64,000 bases of DNA, from assembly GCA_027490725.1 (NCBI GenBank), contig JAIXXN010000073.1, positions 1 through 64,000 of the forward strand. The letters run 5' to 3'. The notes under the pieces were generated by a model. It searched no databases. It was not told the DNA's origin and saw only the letters and a program-made list of their open reading frames with translations. This document shows, in pieces, positions 36,458 through 44,842 of the stretch. Origin of the DNA: Oxalobacteraceae bacterium. Its GTDB lineage: Bacteria > Pseudomonadota > Gammaproteobacteria > Burkholderiales > Burkholderiaceae_D. Position numbers and translations under genes: made by a program. Every line of letters begins with the position of its first letter. The stretch's first letter is position 1.

Positions 36458-36471
36458 CTCGGAAGGGCAAC

Positions 36472-37794
36472 ATGAAATTCACAGGTTTTACGCTACTGCG
36501 CGTTGTCATGCTCTGGCTGCTGCTGATCAGCGGTACCAGCGTATGTGCGGCGCAGGTAGCAGCCAGCACGCCGGCGGGCAAGGTGCAGCAAGCACCGGGT
36601 CGCTCCAGCAAGCCGGCCAAAGCCGTGCCGCCGCCCAAACCGGTACTGGCGCCACCGGCAGGGAATCTGGTGATCATCGGCGGCGGTCTGCGCGCCGACA
36701 ATGCCGAAGTCTGGCAACGTATCGTACAGTTGGCCGGTGGCAAGGGTGCACGCATCGGCGTGTTTGGCTCGGCCTCGATCAATCCCGAGCAGTCGGCCCA
36801 GAACACCATTAACAAACTCAATCAGTATGGCGCGCAGGCGTTCTTTATTCCGCTCGGTGTGACGCTGCCCAATAGCGACTACCGCAAGGCTGCGGAAGAT
36901 CCGGAAGTAGTGGCGGCGATCCATTCCGCCACCGGTATCTATTTCACTGGTGGTGACCAGGCAAGGATTACCCGTGCGCTGGTGCGCCCGGATGGCAAGC
37001 ACACCGCGGCACTCGACGCGGTATGGGATGTGTATCGCGATGGCGGGGTGGTGGCAGGTTCCAGTGCCGGCGCTGCGATCATGAGTACCACCATGTTCTA
37101 CGACGCCAAGGCGACGCTGGATATGCTCAAGCAGGGCGTCACGGAAGGCAACGAGATCGCGCCGGGACTGGGCTTTATCGGTGATGACGTATTCGTCGAC
37201 CAGCACTTGCTGGTGCGGGGACGCTTTGCCCGCATGATACCGGTGATGCTGAAGAAGGGTTACCAGATCGGTCTGGGGATCGACGAAAACACCGCGATGG
37301 TGGTTAACGCCAAGCGTGACGTCGAAATTATCGGCTACAGTGGCGCGCTGCTGCTGGACCTGTCGGCGGCAATTACGGATCGTGGCATCAAGGGCTTCAA
37401 CATCAGTAACGCCACCATCAGCTATCTGGACCGGGGCGATAAATTCAATCTGGTGACGCGCGAATTCACGCCGTCGCCGGACAAGGCCGATAACAAGCTC
37501 GATCCGAATCAGCCGGAGACCCGCGAGCCGGTGTTTACCAACGATATTCTGGGGAATAACGCGGTGCTCGATCTGATGGTCAATCTGATTGATAACGCCC
37601 AGCAGGAAGCCATCGGTATCGCCTTCGGTAATCCGCGCGATGCGTATCCCGATACCGGCTTCGAATTCCGCTTCAGTAAAACCATCAACAGCGTCGGTTA
37701 CAGCTCGACCGAAGTCGAGGCGTATTCGGTGCTCAAACTGCGCATGGATGTGCGACCTATTCAGCTGCAGCAGCCGCTATACCGCTATCGCTAG
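36472..37794 (+). CDS. Secreted cyanophycinase-like S51 peptidase (copy 1)
   Basis: The 440-residue protein has a signal peptide (to about residue 27), a Pro/Lys-rich linker to about residue 60 and an S51 cyanophycinase domain. The nucleophile is S198 in VVAGSSAGAAI, the GGDQ motif lies at 160-163, and VDQHLLVRGR carries the likely catalytic H245. Cyanophycinases cleave multi-L-arginyl-poly-L-aspartate into beta-Asp-Arg. The signal peptide makes it an extracellular or periplasmic form like CphE. GGAAGG precedes the ATG at 36472. Copy 2 follows in tandem. Confidence 0.88.
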   Translation: MKFTGFTLLRVVMLWLLLISGTSVCAAQVAASTPAGKVQQAPGRSSKPAKAVPPPKPVLAPPAGNLVIIGGGLRADNAEVWQRIVQLAGGKGARIGVFGSASINPEQSAQNTINKLNQYGAQAFFIPLGVTLPNSDYRKAAEDPEVVAAIHSATGIYFTGGDQARITRALVRPDGKHTAALDAVWDVYRDGGVVAGSSAGAAIMSTTMFYDAKATLDMLKQGVTEGNEIAPGLGFIGDDVFVDQHLLVRGRFARMIPVMLKKGYQIGLGIDENTAMVVNAKRDVEIIGYSGALLLDLSAAITDRGIKGFNISNATISYLDRGDKFNLVTREFTPSPDKADNKLDPNQPETREPVFTNDILGNNAVLDLMVNLIDNAQQEAIGIAFGNPRDAYPDTGFEFRFSKTINSVGYSSTEVEAYSVLKLRMDVRPIQLQQPLYRYR

Positions 37795-37812
37795 CGGCCT
37801 GTAAAAATCAGG

Positions 37813-37852
37813 TATATTGAGGGGATGGCGTGTACTGCGCCATCCCTTTTTT
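37813..37852 (+). terminator. Intrinsic terminator / 5' hairpin between the cyanophycinase genes
   Basis: GGGATGGCG, loop TGTACTG, CGCCATCCC (37822-37846 region) form a perfect 9-base stem, followed by TTTTTT to 37852. It is a good terminator for copy 1. A -10-like TATATT lies at 37813-37818, so a new transcript could begin with this hairpin. The ribosome site GGAGG of copy 2 follows within ten bases. Confidence 0.75.
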
Positions 37853-37868
37853 ACTTGCGGAGGCCGGA

Positions 37869-39101
37869 ATGCGCAGCGCAGTCAAATGGATGCACCGAGT
37901 GTTGCAGGCAGCACTGCTGCTGAGCGTACCGTTCGGTGCCGCGCAGGCCATCACGACGGCGCCCAAGGGTTCGCTGGTGATCATCGGCGGGAATCTACAG
38001 GCCGATAATGCCGAAGTCTGGCAGCGCATCGTGCAACTGGCCGGCGGTCCGGGCGCGCGGCTGGCCGTGCTGCCATCGGCGGCGGCCGATCCGGGGCCGG
38101 TGGGTGCGGCCATTGTGGCGCGTTTCCGTGAATATGGCGCCGATGCGTTTCTGGTGCCGCTGGCAGTAAAACTGGCTGATAGCGATTACCGGCAGGTGGC
38201 GGAAGACCCGCAACTGGCCGATGCGGTGCGCGGCGCAGGCGGCGTATTTTTCGCCGGAGGCGATCAGGCGCGCATTACGCAGGCGCTGGTGCGCGCCGAC
38301 GGTAGCCGCAGTGCGGTGCTCGATGCCGTTTGGGAGCTGTACCGCAACGGCGGCGTGGTCGCGGGCAGTAGTGCTGGTGCTGCCATCATGAGCAGCACCA
38401 TGTTCTATGCGCCGAATACGGTGTTTTCCACTTTGCGTCTGGGCGTTACGGAAGGGCGCGAGATCGCGCCCGGTCTGGGCTTTATCGGTGACGACGTGTT
38501 TGTCGACCAGCACCTGCTGGTGCGTGGCCGCTTTGCCCGCATGATTCCGGCAATGCTGAAAAAAGGCTATAAGTTCGGTCTCGGGATCGACGAGAACACG
38601 GCGATGGTGATCGATCAGCACCGGCAGGTGGAAATCGTCGGCCGGCGCGGGGCGCTGCTGATCGACTTGCGGCGCGCCACCACGGACGATAGTCATGGCG
38701 GCTTTAATGTCGCCAATGCCGTGATCAGCTATCTGGACAAGGGCGACCGTTACGATCTGTCCAGTCATACCTTTATTCCATCGCAGGCCAAGGCCGCTGG
38801 CAAAATCGATCGGCGTGCCGCGCAGATGGCGCAGCCGGTATTTTCTGCCGATATCCTGGCGCGCAATGCGCTAGTCGCGCTGATGGAAAACCTGATGAAT
38901 AACCGTCGCAGTGAGGCGATCGGGATTGCTACCAGCGGACGCAATACCCCGCTGCCGGAACTAGGCTTCCAGTTCACCTTCAGCAAAACCCGCGATAGCG
39001 TCGGTTACGCGTCGGCAGCGCTGGACAGCTATTCGATCCTGAATATGCGGCTCGATATCCGCCCGCTCGATATCGGCCAGTCGCTGACCCGCAAGAACTA
39101 G
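37869..39101 (+). CDS. Secreted cyanophycinase-like S51 peptidase (copy 2)
   Basis: The 410-residue protein is a close paralogue of the previous one. It has a signal peptide ending FGAAQA, then the S51 domain directly, without the Pro/Lys linker of copy 1. S168 is in VVAGSSAGAAI, the GGDQ motif lies at about 130-133, and H215 is in VDQHLLVRGR. The paralogue pair shares LGFIGDDVFVDQHLLVRGRF exactly. The ATG at 37869 is preceded by GGAGG. Different linkers and loop sequences may mean different locations or chain-length preference. Confidence 0.87.
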   Translation: MRSAVKWMHRVLQAALLLSVPFGAAQAITTAPKGSLVIIGGNLQADNAEVWQRIVQLAGGPGARLAVLPSAAADPGPVGAAIVARFREYGADAFLVPLAVKLADSDYRQVAEDPQLADAVRGAGGVFFAGGDQARITQALVRADGSRSAVLDAVWELYRNGGVVAGSSAGAAIMSSTMFYAPNTVFSTLRLGVTEGREIAPGLGFIGDDVFVDQHLLVRGRFARMIPAMLKKGYKFGLGIDENTAMVIDQHRQVEIVGRRGALLIDLRRATTDDSHGGFNVANAVISYLDKGDRYDLSSHTFIPSQAKAAGKIDRRAAQMAQPVFSADILARNALVALMENLMNNRRSEAIGIATSGRNTPLPELGFQFTFSKTRDSVGYASAALDSYSILNMRLDIRPLDIGQSLTRKN

Positions 39102-39166
39102 CCGTTTCGTTGCGCGGTAGGCGCGATTACAATGGCGAGCATCGTGAACCGAACTTCGGGAGTTGC

Positions 39167-40582
39167 ATGAACCGCTACGTATCCTTTCTGCTGGCAGTCC
39201 TCGCTGTCTGCACCACTCTGCCTGCGCTTGCCGCACAACCGGCCACCGTGCGGGTCGATTATCTGCACAGCGGGAATGCGCTGAACGAGAGTTACGCGCT
39301 AGAGCGCGTGGTGATCGAGCCCTTGCCATGGCCGGGCGATATGCGCCGTACCATCGACGAAACCAACCGTGGCAATAATATGCTCGAAGTGGTGGATAGC
39401 AAGACTGGCGAATTGCTGTATTCGCGTGGTTTCTCCACCATCTTTGCGGAATGGCGCAGCACCGAAGAAGCCATGCATGCGAATCGCGGTTTTCAGGAGT
39501 CGGTGCGGTTTCCCAAGCCGGATCGTCCGGTGCGGGTGCGGATTCTGAAACGTGACGACCGCAATGCCTTCTCGGTGGTGTGGACTGCGGAAATCGATAG
39601 CGATGCGATGGACGTGGTGCGCAAGCTGCCCGCTGCACCAGTGAAGCCGATCGCGATCCGCGTCAATGGCCCGTCCGCACAGAAAGTCGATCTGCTGATC
39701 GTCGGGGACGGCTATACCAGCGCAGAAATGCCGAAGTTCGAAGCGAGTGCCCGCAAGCTGGCTGATCATCTGTTTGCAACTTCGCCATTCAAGGAACGCG
39801 CCAGCGACTTCAATGTATGGGCGCTGGCTTTACCGACGGCGGAATCCGGCGTATCGCGCCCCTCGACGGGTGTGCACCACGCTTCGCCACTGGGGACGCG
39901 TTACGATATTTTCGGCAGTGAGCGGTATGTGCTGACCACCGATAACCGCGCCCTGCGCGAACTGGCGCAGTACGCGCCGTACGAGTTCATCGAGATTCTG
40001 GTGAATAACGAGACTTACGGTGGTGGCGGCATCTTTGGCCAGTTTAGTACCGCGGCGGCGAATAACGACTGGGCTAACTATTTGTTCGTGCACGAATTCG
40101 GCCATCACTTCGCCGGTCTGGCCGATGAATACTATACCTCGCCGGTAGCCTATCAATCGGGTACGGCGCGGCCGGAACCGTGGGAACCGAATGCGACCGC
40201 TTTGCGCGATCCGGCACAGCTGAAGTGGAAAAAGTTTGTCGCCGCTGCTACGCCGCTGCCGACGCCATGGCCGAAAGCGGCCTACGAAACTGCAGCACGC
40301 GACTTCCAGAAAGAGCGGGCGGCGTTGCGCGCGGCGCAGCGGCCCGAGTCGGAAATGAGTGCCTTGTTCAGCAAGGATCTGCGCGAGAGCACGGCCATGT
40401 TCAGCCGCGATCCGCAGTTCCATGCGGTGGGGGCGTTCGAAGGAGCGAACTACGAAGCGAGTGGTTACTATCGCCCGCAGGTGCAGTGCATTATGTTTGA
40501 TCGCAGCGAGAAGTTCTGCGCCGTATGCGCCGATGCGATCAGCACCATTATTGACCTGTATTCGCGGCCGCCAGCCCGGTAG
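39167..40582 (+). CDS. Secreted M64-family metallopeptidase
   Basis: The 471-residue protein has a signal peptide ending LPALAA, an N-terminal beta domain (about 25-155) and a catalytic domain of the IgA-peptidase M64 family. The zinc motif is HEFGH at 309-313 within VHEFGHHFAGLADEYY; the core motif DLLIVGDGYT is at about 175-184. The ATG at 39167 is preceded by GGGAG. It follows the second cyanophycinase by 65 bases. It may digest protein or act on peptide material exposed by the other enzymes; the substrate is unknown. Confidence 0.83.
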   Translation: MNRYVSFLLAVLAVCTTLPALAAQPATVRVDYLHSGNALNESYALERVVIEPLPWPGDMRRTIDETNRGNNMLEVVDSKTGELLYSRGFSTIFAEWRSTEEAMHANRGFQESVRFPKPDRPVRVRILKRDDRNAFSVVWTAEIDSDAMDVVRKLPAAPVKPIAIRVNGPSAQKVDLLIVGDGYTSAEMPKFEASARKLADHLFATSPFKERASDFNVWALALPTAESGVSRPSTGVHHASPLGTRYDIFGSERYVLTTDNRALRELAQYAPYEFIEILVNNETYGGGGIFGQFSTAAANNDWANYLFVHEFGHHFAGLADEYYTSPVAYQSGTARPEPWEPNATALRDPAQLKWKKFVAAATPLPTPWPKAAYETAARDFQKERAALRAAQRPESEMSALFSKDLRESTAMFSRDPQFHAVGAFEGANYEASGYYRPQVQCIMFDRSEKFCAVCADAISTIIDLYSRPPAR

Positions 40583-40647
40583 GCGAAACTATGTCGTCTC
40601 TACGACTGAACAGCCCATGATGGTAAATAATTGGTCAGACAAATCAA

Positions 40648-41022
40648 TCAACAACTTGCACCGGCAATGCTTTTTCCGGTGCGAAGATCTATTCCGAGAA
40701 AACATCGATAGCCAACCTTGGGGCTGAAGGAACAATATACCTTGCCTTTCCTTCGGTCGCGATCACCTTTTTCACCGCTGCACGTTGGCTGGAAATCCGG
40801 ATACATTGAGTCGAACATTTCCCGTGCCGGTAGCCCTGTAAATTCGATCGCGATCTTTCGATCACTTGTGGTTGGTGCTGATTCTTCGCTCAGCTCGCCC
40901 GAGTAAATAGAATAGGACCCCTTGAGTGGTTTGCTCTTGCCGGCCTCCGTGTCCTTTCCTAAGGCGTAAAGTGTTGTTGATAGCGCACCAGCTGTGACGA
41001 TCAATTTTAGGAGTGTCTTCAT
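40648..41022 (-). CDS. Periplasmic candidate immunity protein for the adjacent effector
   Basis: The 124-residue protein has a signal peptide (MKTLLKLIVTAGALSTTLYALG) and a small Cys-containing domain with C at PTCSGEK, VYCSFS, YRCFLG and the final ASC, so one or two disulfides are likely. It has no recognised family. It starts one base after the effector stop (TAAAATG), typical of a toxin-immunity pair, and its periplasmic location matches a murein-cutting toxin. The role is inferred from position. Confidence 0.6.
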   Translation of the reverse strand: MKTLLKLIVTAGALSTTLYALGKDTEAGKSKPLKGSYSIYSGELSEESAPTTSDRKIAIEFTGLPAREMFDSMYPDFQPTCSGEKGDRDRRKGKVYCSFSPKVGYRCFLGIDLRTGKSIAGASC

Positions 41023-41023
41023 T

Positions 41024-41491
41024 TTAAGTCCTCAACTTCACGTGGAAATGATCGTCGTGTTTAGCTAGAGGGCTTACGTTAGGAATATTTATGTCGTTGA
41101 AATAGACCAGCACAACCGGCGCAAACGTACGGAAGAGCGCAATCAATTTTGCGGTTGCTTCGCGATCATAGCCTGCCTGACTCCACCTAACAGCGACCTC
41201 TGCTCCGTCTTTCCTGAGTGGGCGGATGTCCACCTCCAATCCGCTGAGATGAGTCGAGTGCTTTGGATACGGGAGGCCGTCTGCTAGACTGATATTTCCA
41301 ATGCCGAATTTTCGATGGTCGATAGCTTGCCATTCGCGCTCAACACGTAGCAGTGCTGACATCATCGATGAATGTGCGAATTGCCCTCCACCTCCGGGTG
41401 GCGTTCCGTACACGTAGTATCCGGCATCTTCTGGCGCCTGAGGAACCACAAAATACCCACGGGAGTCTTTGCGTTGGACTTCGAGAACCAT
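41024..41491 (-). CDS. LAS-type murein endopeptidase, candidate T6SS effector
   Basis: The 155-residue protein has the MepA/LAS metallopeptidase pattern: H81-x6-D88 in THLSGLEVDIRP and a closing HxH in DDHFHVKL (H148, H150). It has no signal peptide, so it needs another route to reach the periplasm. It sits directly after hcp and before a secreted small protein. That order suggests a type VI effector that cleaves peptidoglycan crosslinks in rivals. The ATG at 41491 follows GAGG; a TTG at 41503 is less likely. Sequence shows the enzyme class; the T6SS role is inference. Confidence 0.72.
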   Translation of the reverse strand: MVLEVQRKDSRGYFVVPQAPEDAGYYVYGTPPGGGGQFAHSSMMSALLRVEREWQAIDHRKFGIGNISLADGLPYPKHSTHLSGLEVDIRPLRKDGAEVAVRWSQAGYDREATAKLIALFRTFAPVVLVYFNDINIPNVSPLAKHDDHFHVKLRT

Positions 41492-41499
41492 GGCGCACC

Positions 41500-41991
41500 T
41501 CAAACGATTTTATTGGTTGCAAGATCCCAGCCGCCAGATGTGTTACCGCCAGCTCCGCCGCCAATTTTTTGCTGCGTATATTTCCATTTCACCTTGGAGA
41601 ATTTTAACGAGACCGACTCATGCAGAATGTCTCCCTCATGTACGTTCTGATGAACGTTGGCGATGAGCACGTTTTCAAGTGCGACCTCGTAGTATTTCAC
41701 GCGATCACCCTGGCCATCAGCACGTAGGAATTCGAGTTTTGCCGAGGGGATGGTTTTCCCAGCGGAGCAAAGCTGCATCAGAATAGGGGAGGCTAGATCA
41801 GCAAGCTTAGTAATCGCTACACTGCGATGCTCGCAACGCTCGGCGGTGTGTCCTCCGCCGGTTGATGCCGTGGCACTTTTGGGTTGTGCGACGCCTAGCT
41901 GAGCCGAGGTTACTTCGATCCAGCCCTGGTGTGTGGAGTCGGTTGACTCACCTGTAATACCATCGATTTGAAGATAGACGTCGATTGCCAT
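41500..41991 (-). CDS. hcp: Type VI secretion tube protein Hcp
   Basis: The 163-residue protein opens with MAIDVYLQIDGITGESTDS, the usual Hcp1 start, continues IEVTSAQLGVAQP, and has a central LADLASPILMQLCSAGK. The C-terminal part holds YYEVALENVLIANVHQN and VSLKFSKVKWKY, also Hcp-like. GGAGG precedes the ATG at 41991 by four bases. Hcp hexamers form the secreted tube and can carry small effectors in their lumen. No other T6SS core gene is in the window, so this is an orphan hcp islet. Confidence 0.9.
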   Translation of the reverse strand: MAIDVYLQIDGITGESTDSTHQGWIEVTSAQLGVAQPKSATASTGGGHTAERCEHRSVAITKLADLASPILMQLCSAGKTIPSAKLEFLRADGQGDRVKYYEVALENVLIANVHQNVHEGDILHESVSLKFSKVKWKYTQQKIGGGAGGNTSGGWDLATNKIV

Positions 41992-42194
41992 ATGTCCTCC
42001 AAGAAAGAAGATCAGCGAGATGGCAATTATCGGTAGCAATTGCTTGCGTAATGTTGCGCTTCCGCAGGTGACAAGTTTCTTTTTTCTACGGGATTGTTAG
42101 CATTAACGTCGCAACACACGAGCGAGTCAGCCCAAGATAAAGCGCTAGCAAACTTGCTAAGGCCAGGATATTCGGGCGACGGTGCATCTTGAAG

Positions 42195-42227
42195 CGCGGT
42201 CGTCAGCGTGATTGGCTAACGACCGCG
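42195..42227. other. 9-base hairpin between hcp and parC
   Basis: CGCGGTCGT (42195-42203) pairs with ACGACCGCG (42219-42227) around a 15-base loop. It lies 23 bases beyond the parC stop on the minus strand. No U tract follows, so it may be a weak terminator or RNA 3' end. The rest of the 41992-42250 gap is AT-rich and should hold the hcp promoter. Confidence 0.35.
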
Positions 42228-42250
42228 ATACAGCGGGAGGATTGAACTGG

Positions 42251-44830
42251 TCAGACGATCGGCGTCAGCGTGGTCGGTTTCAGCTTGGTGGCCAGCGCCT
42301 TGCCTTTGCGGGCGCGTTTGCCGAAGTGGACCGCCAGCGCCGATGCCGACAGACGTTCTTCCTGCGGCTTGGCACCACGGCCGATGCCGGACACGATCAC
42401 ACCTTTCTGGCTGATAGGCTGGGCGGCGATCAGGGTTTCCTTGTCGTCCAGCTCCATCAGAATCACACCGCGACCGCCGTTGGTCAGCACCTTCATTTCA
42501 TCGAGACCGAACACCAGCACGCGACCATTGGCTGACAGTACGGCCACGGCGCTGGCGGTATCCGGAATCACGCTAGGCGGCAGCGGCGTTGCGCCTTCGT
42601 CCAGTGTGATGTAGGCCTTGCCACCCTTGATGCGGCTGACCATATCCGCCGCTTTGGCGACGAAGCCGAAACCACTGCTGGTGGTCAGCATCAGCTGGGT
42701 GCTGCCGCTACCGGTGAAGTAATGCAGGATGCGGGTGCCGCTGGCCAGATCGACCAGGGTGGTAATCGGCACGCCGTCACCACGCGCGTTCGGCAGCGCT
42801 GCGACCGGCACCGAATAGACTTTGCCGTTGCTACCGAAGGCCAGCAGGTGATCCACCGTGCGGCATTCGAAAGCGCCATACAGGGAATCGCCAGCCTTGA
42901 AGGTGAACTGGGCGGAGTCGTGGCCGATGCCGGTACGGGCGCGGATCCAGCCTTTGTCGGAAATGATGACGGTGACCGGTTCGTCCACCACCTTCTGTTC
43001 TACTACGGCTTTCTGTGCCTCTTCGATCAGGGTGCGACGGGCATCGCCGTACTGTTTGGCGTCCGTTTCGATTTCCTTGATGATGGCGCGCTTCATCGAG
43101 CTCGGGTTGTCCAGCAGATCCTGCAGGATGCCTTTTTCCTTGCGCAGTTCGGCCAGTTCCTGCTGGATCTTGATCGCTTCCAGACGGGCCAGCTGACGCA
43201 GGCGGATTTCCAGAATATCCTCGGCCTGAATTTCGGACAGGCGGAAGCGTTCCATCAGCGCCGCTTTCGGTTCGTCCGAGTTGCGGATGATGTGGATCAC
43301 TTCATCAATATTCAGCAGGATGGTCTCGCGACCTTCCAGAATGTGGATGCGCGCATCGACCTTGCCCAGTTTGTACTGGGTGCGGCGGGTGACGGTAGCG
43401 AAGCGGAAGGTGATCCATTCCTGCAGAATGTCGCTCAGACCTTTCTGGCGCGGACGGCCATCGCCGCCGATCATCACCAGATTAATGGAGGCCGAGGATT
43501 CCAGCGAGGTATGCGCCAGCAGCATCAGCATGAATTCGGTCTGATCCTGATTTTTCGACTTCGGTTCGAATACCAGCCGCACTGCAGCGGCGCGTCCCGA
43601 TTCGTCACGGATGGTGTCGAGCGAATTGAGGATCAGCGATTTCAGCGCCAGCTGTTCTGGCGACAGGGCTTTCTTACCGAGTTTGATTTTCGGATTGGTC
43701 AGCTCTTCGATTTCTTCGAGGACCTTCTGCGACGAGGTGCCCGGTGGCAGTTCGGTGACTACCGCCTGCCACTGACCACGCGCCAGTTCTTCGATTTTCC
43801 AGCGGGCCCGCACTTTCATGCTGCCACGGCCGGTCGCGTACATATCGCTGATCTGCGATGCCGGGGTGATGATCTGACCGCCGCCCGGGAAGTCCGGGCC
43901 AGGCACCAGCGCCATCAGTTCGCTGTGGGTGATTTTCGGATTGCGGATCATGCTGACCGCTGCCTGCGCTACTTCGCCCAGATTGTGCGACGGGATTTCC
44001 GTAGCCAGACCCACGGCGATCCCGGAGGCGCCGTTCAGCAGCACCATCGGCAGACGCGCCGGCAGCAGACAAGGTTCTTCGGTCGAGCCGTCGTAGTTGG
44101 CCTGGAATTCCACCGTGCCCAGACCGATTTCGTCGAGCAGCACTTTGGCGATCGGGGTTAAACGGGCTTCGGTGTAACGCATTGCCGCAGCGCCGTCGCC
44201 GTCGCGCGAACCGAAGTTACCCTGACCGTCGACTAGCGGGTAGCGCAGCGAGAAGTCCTGCGCCATACGTACCATGGCGTCGTACACCGACTGGTCGCCG
44301 TGCGGGTGCAACTTACCCAGTACATCACCCACCACGGTGGCCGATTTACGCGGTTTGGCGCTGGAGTTCAGCCCCATTTCGTTCATCGCGTACAGGATGC
44401 GGCGCTGTACCGGCTTCTGGCCGTCGCACACGTCCGGCAGGGCGCGGCCTTTCACCACCGAGATGGCGTAATCGAGGTAGGCGCGTTCGGCAAAGGTGGA
44501 CAGGGTCAGCGAGTCACCGCCGTCGCCGCCGCCGTTGCCGAAGACACCGTTGTCTTCGTGATCGCCACCATTGCCACCGTCGCCACCCATACCGGCATCG
44601 GCGGCAAGATGGTCTGGTGCAGCGTCGGCTGCGTCGGATTCTGCGCTCGAATCGGCTGCCATGGCTGCCGTGGTGACGGCATCGTCCGCGCCATCGGCGC
44701 TGGTGCTCAGTACGTCAGTTTCGGCAGACAATGCCGTCGCTGGCGCGGCTTGCGCCGTGCTGGCTGCAGTAGTGCCGCTGTTTGCGGCCGGCTCGGAGGC
44801 CGGTTCGTCAAAGAGATTTGCTTGAGTCAT
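42251..44830 (-). CDS. parC: DNA topoisomerase IV subunit A
   Basis: The 859-residue subunit cuts and rejoins DNA for chromosome decatenation. The catalytic Tyr is Y219 in [10 protein letters not shown]; the GyrA/ParC core starts at about 106 ([18 protein letters not shown]). The first roughly 105 residues are an unusual low-complexity tail rich in Ala, Ser, Asp and then Gly. At the quinolone-determining site the motif reads [12 protein letters not shown], with Gln180 where E. coli has Ser80. The C-terminal beta-pinwheel is short, as expected for ParC. It lies 12 bases after parE in the same direction. Confidence 0.95.
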   Translation of the reverse strand: MTQANLFDEPASEPAANSGTTAASTAQAAPATALSAETDVLSTSADGADDAVTTAAMAADSSAESDAADAAPDHLAADAGMGGDGGNGGDHEDNGVFGNGGGDGGDSLTLSTFAERAYLDYAISVVKGRALPDVCDGQKPVQRRILYAMNEMGLNSSAKPRKSATVVGDVLGKLHPHGDQSVYDAMVRMAQDFSLRYPLVDGQGNFGSRDGDGAAAMRYTEARLTPIAKVLLDEIGLGTVEFQANYDGSTEEPCLLPARLPMVLLNGASGIAVGLATEIPSHNLGEVAQAAVSMIRNPKITHSELMALVPGPDFPGGGQIITPASQISDMYATGRGSMKVRARWKIEELARGQWQAVVTELPPGTSSQKVLEEIEELTNPKIKLGKKALSPEQLALKSLILNSLDTIRDESGRAAAVRLVFEPKSKNQDQTEFMLMLLAHTSLESSASINLVMIGGDGRPRQKGLSDILQEWITFRFATVTRRTQYKLGKVDARIHILEGRETILLNIDEVIHIIRNSDEPKAALMERFRLSEIQAEDILEIRLRQLARLEAIKIQQELAELRKEKGILQDLLDNPSSMKRAIIKEIETDAKQYGDARRTLIEEAQKAVVEQKVVDEPVTVIISDKGWIRARTGIGHDSAQFTFKAGDSLYGAFECRTVDHLLAFGSNGKVYSVPVAALPNARGDGVPITTLVDLASGTRILHYFTGSGSTQLMLTTSSGFGFVAKAADMVSRIKGGKAYITLDEGATPLPPSVIPDTASAVAVLSANGRVLVFGLDEMKVLTNGGRGVILMELDDKETLIAAQPISQKGVIVSGIGRGAKPQEERLSASALAVHFGKRARKGKALATKLKPTTLTPIV

Positions 44831-44842
44831 GATCAGTAATAG

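Noticed and set aside
36394-36471. N-terminal extension of the first cyanophycinase from an upstream start
   Set aside because: It would place the terminator-like hairpin inside the coding region and put a soluble segment before a clear signal peptide. ATG 36472 has a good ribosome site.
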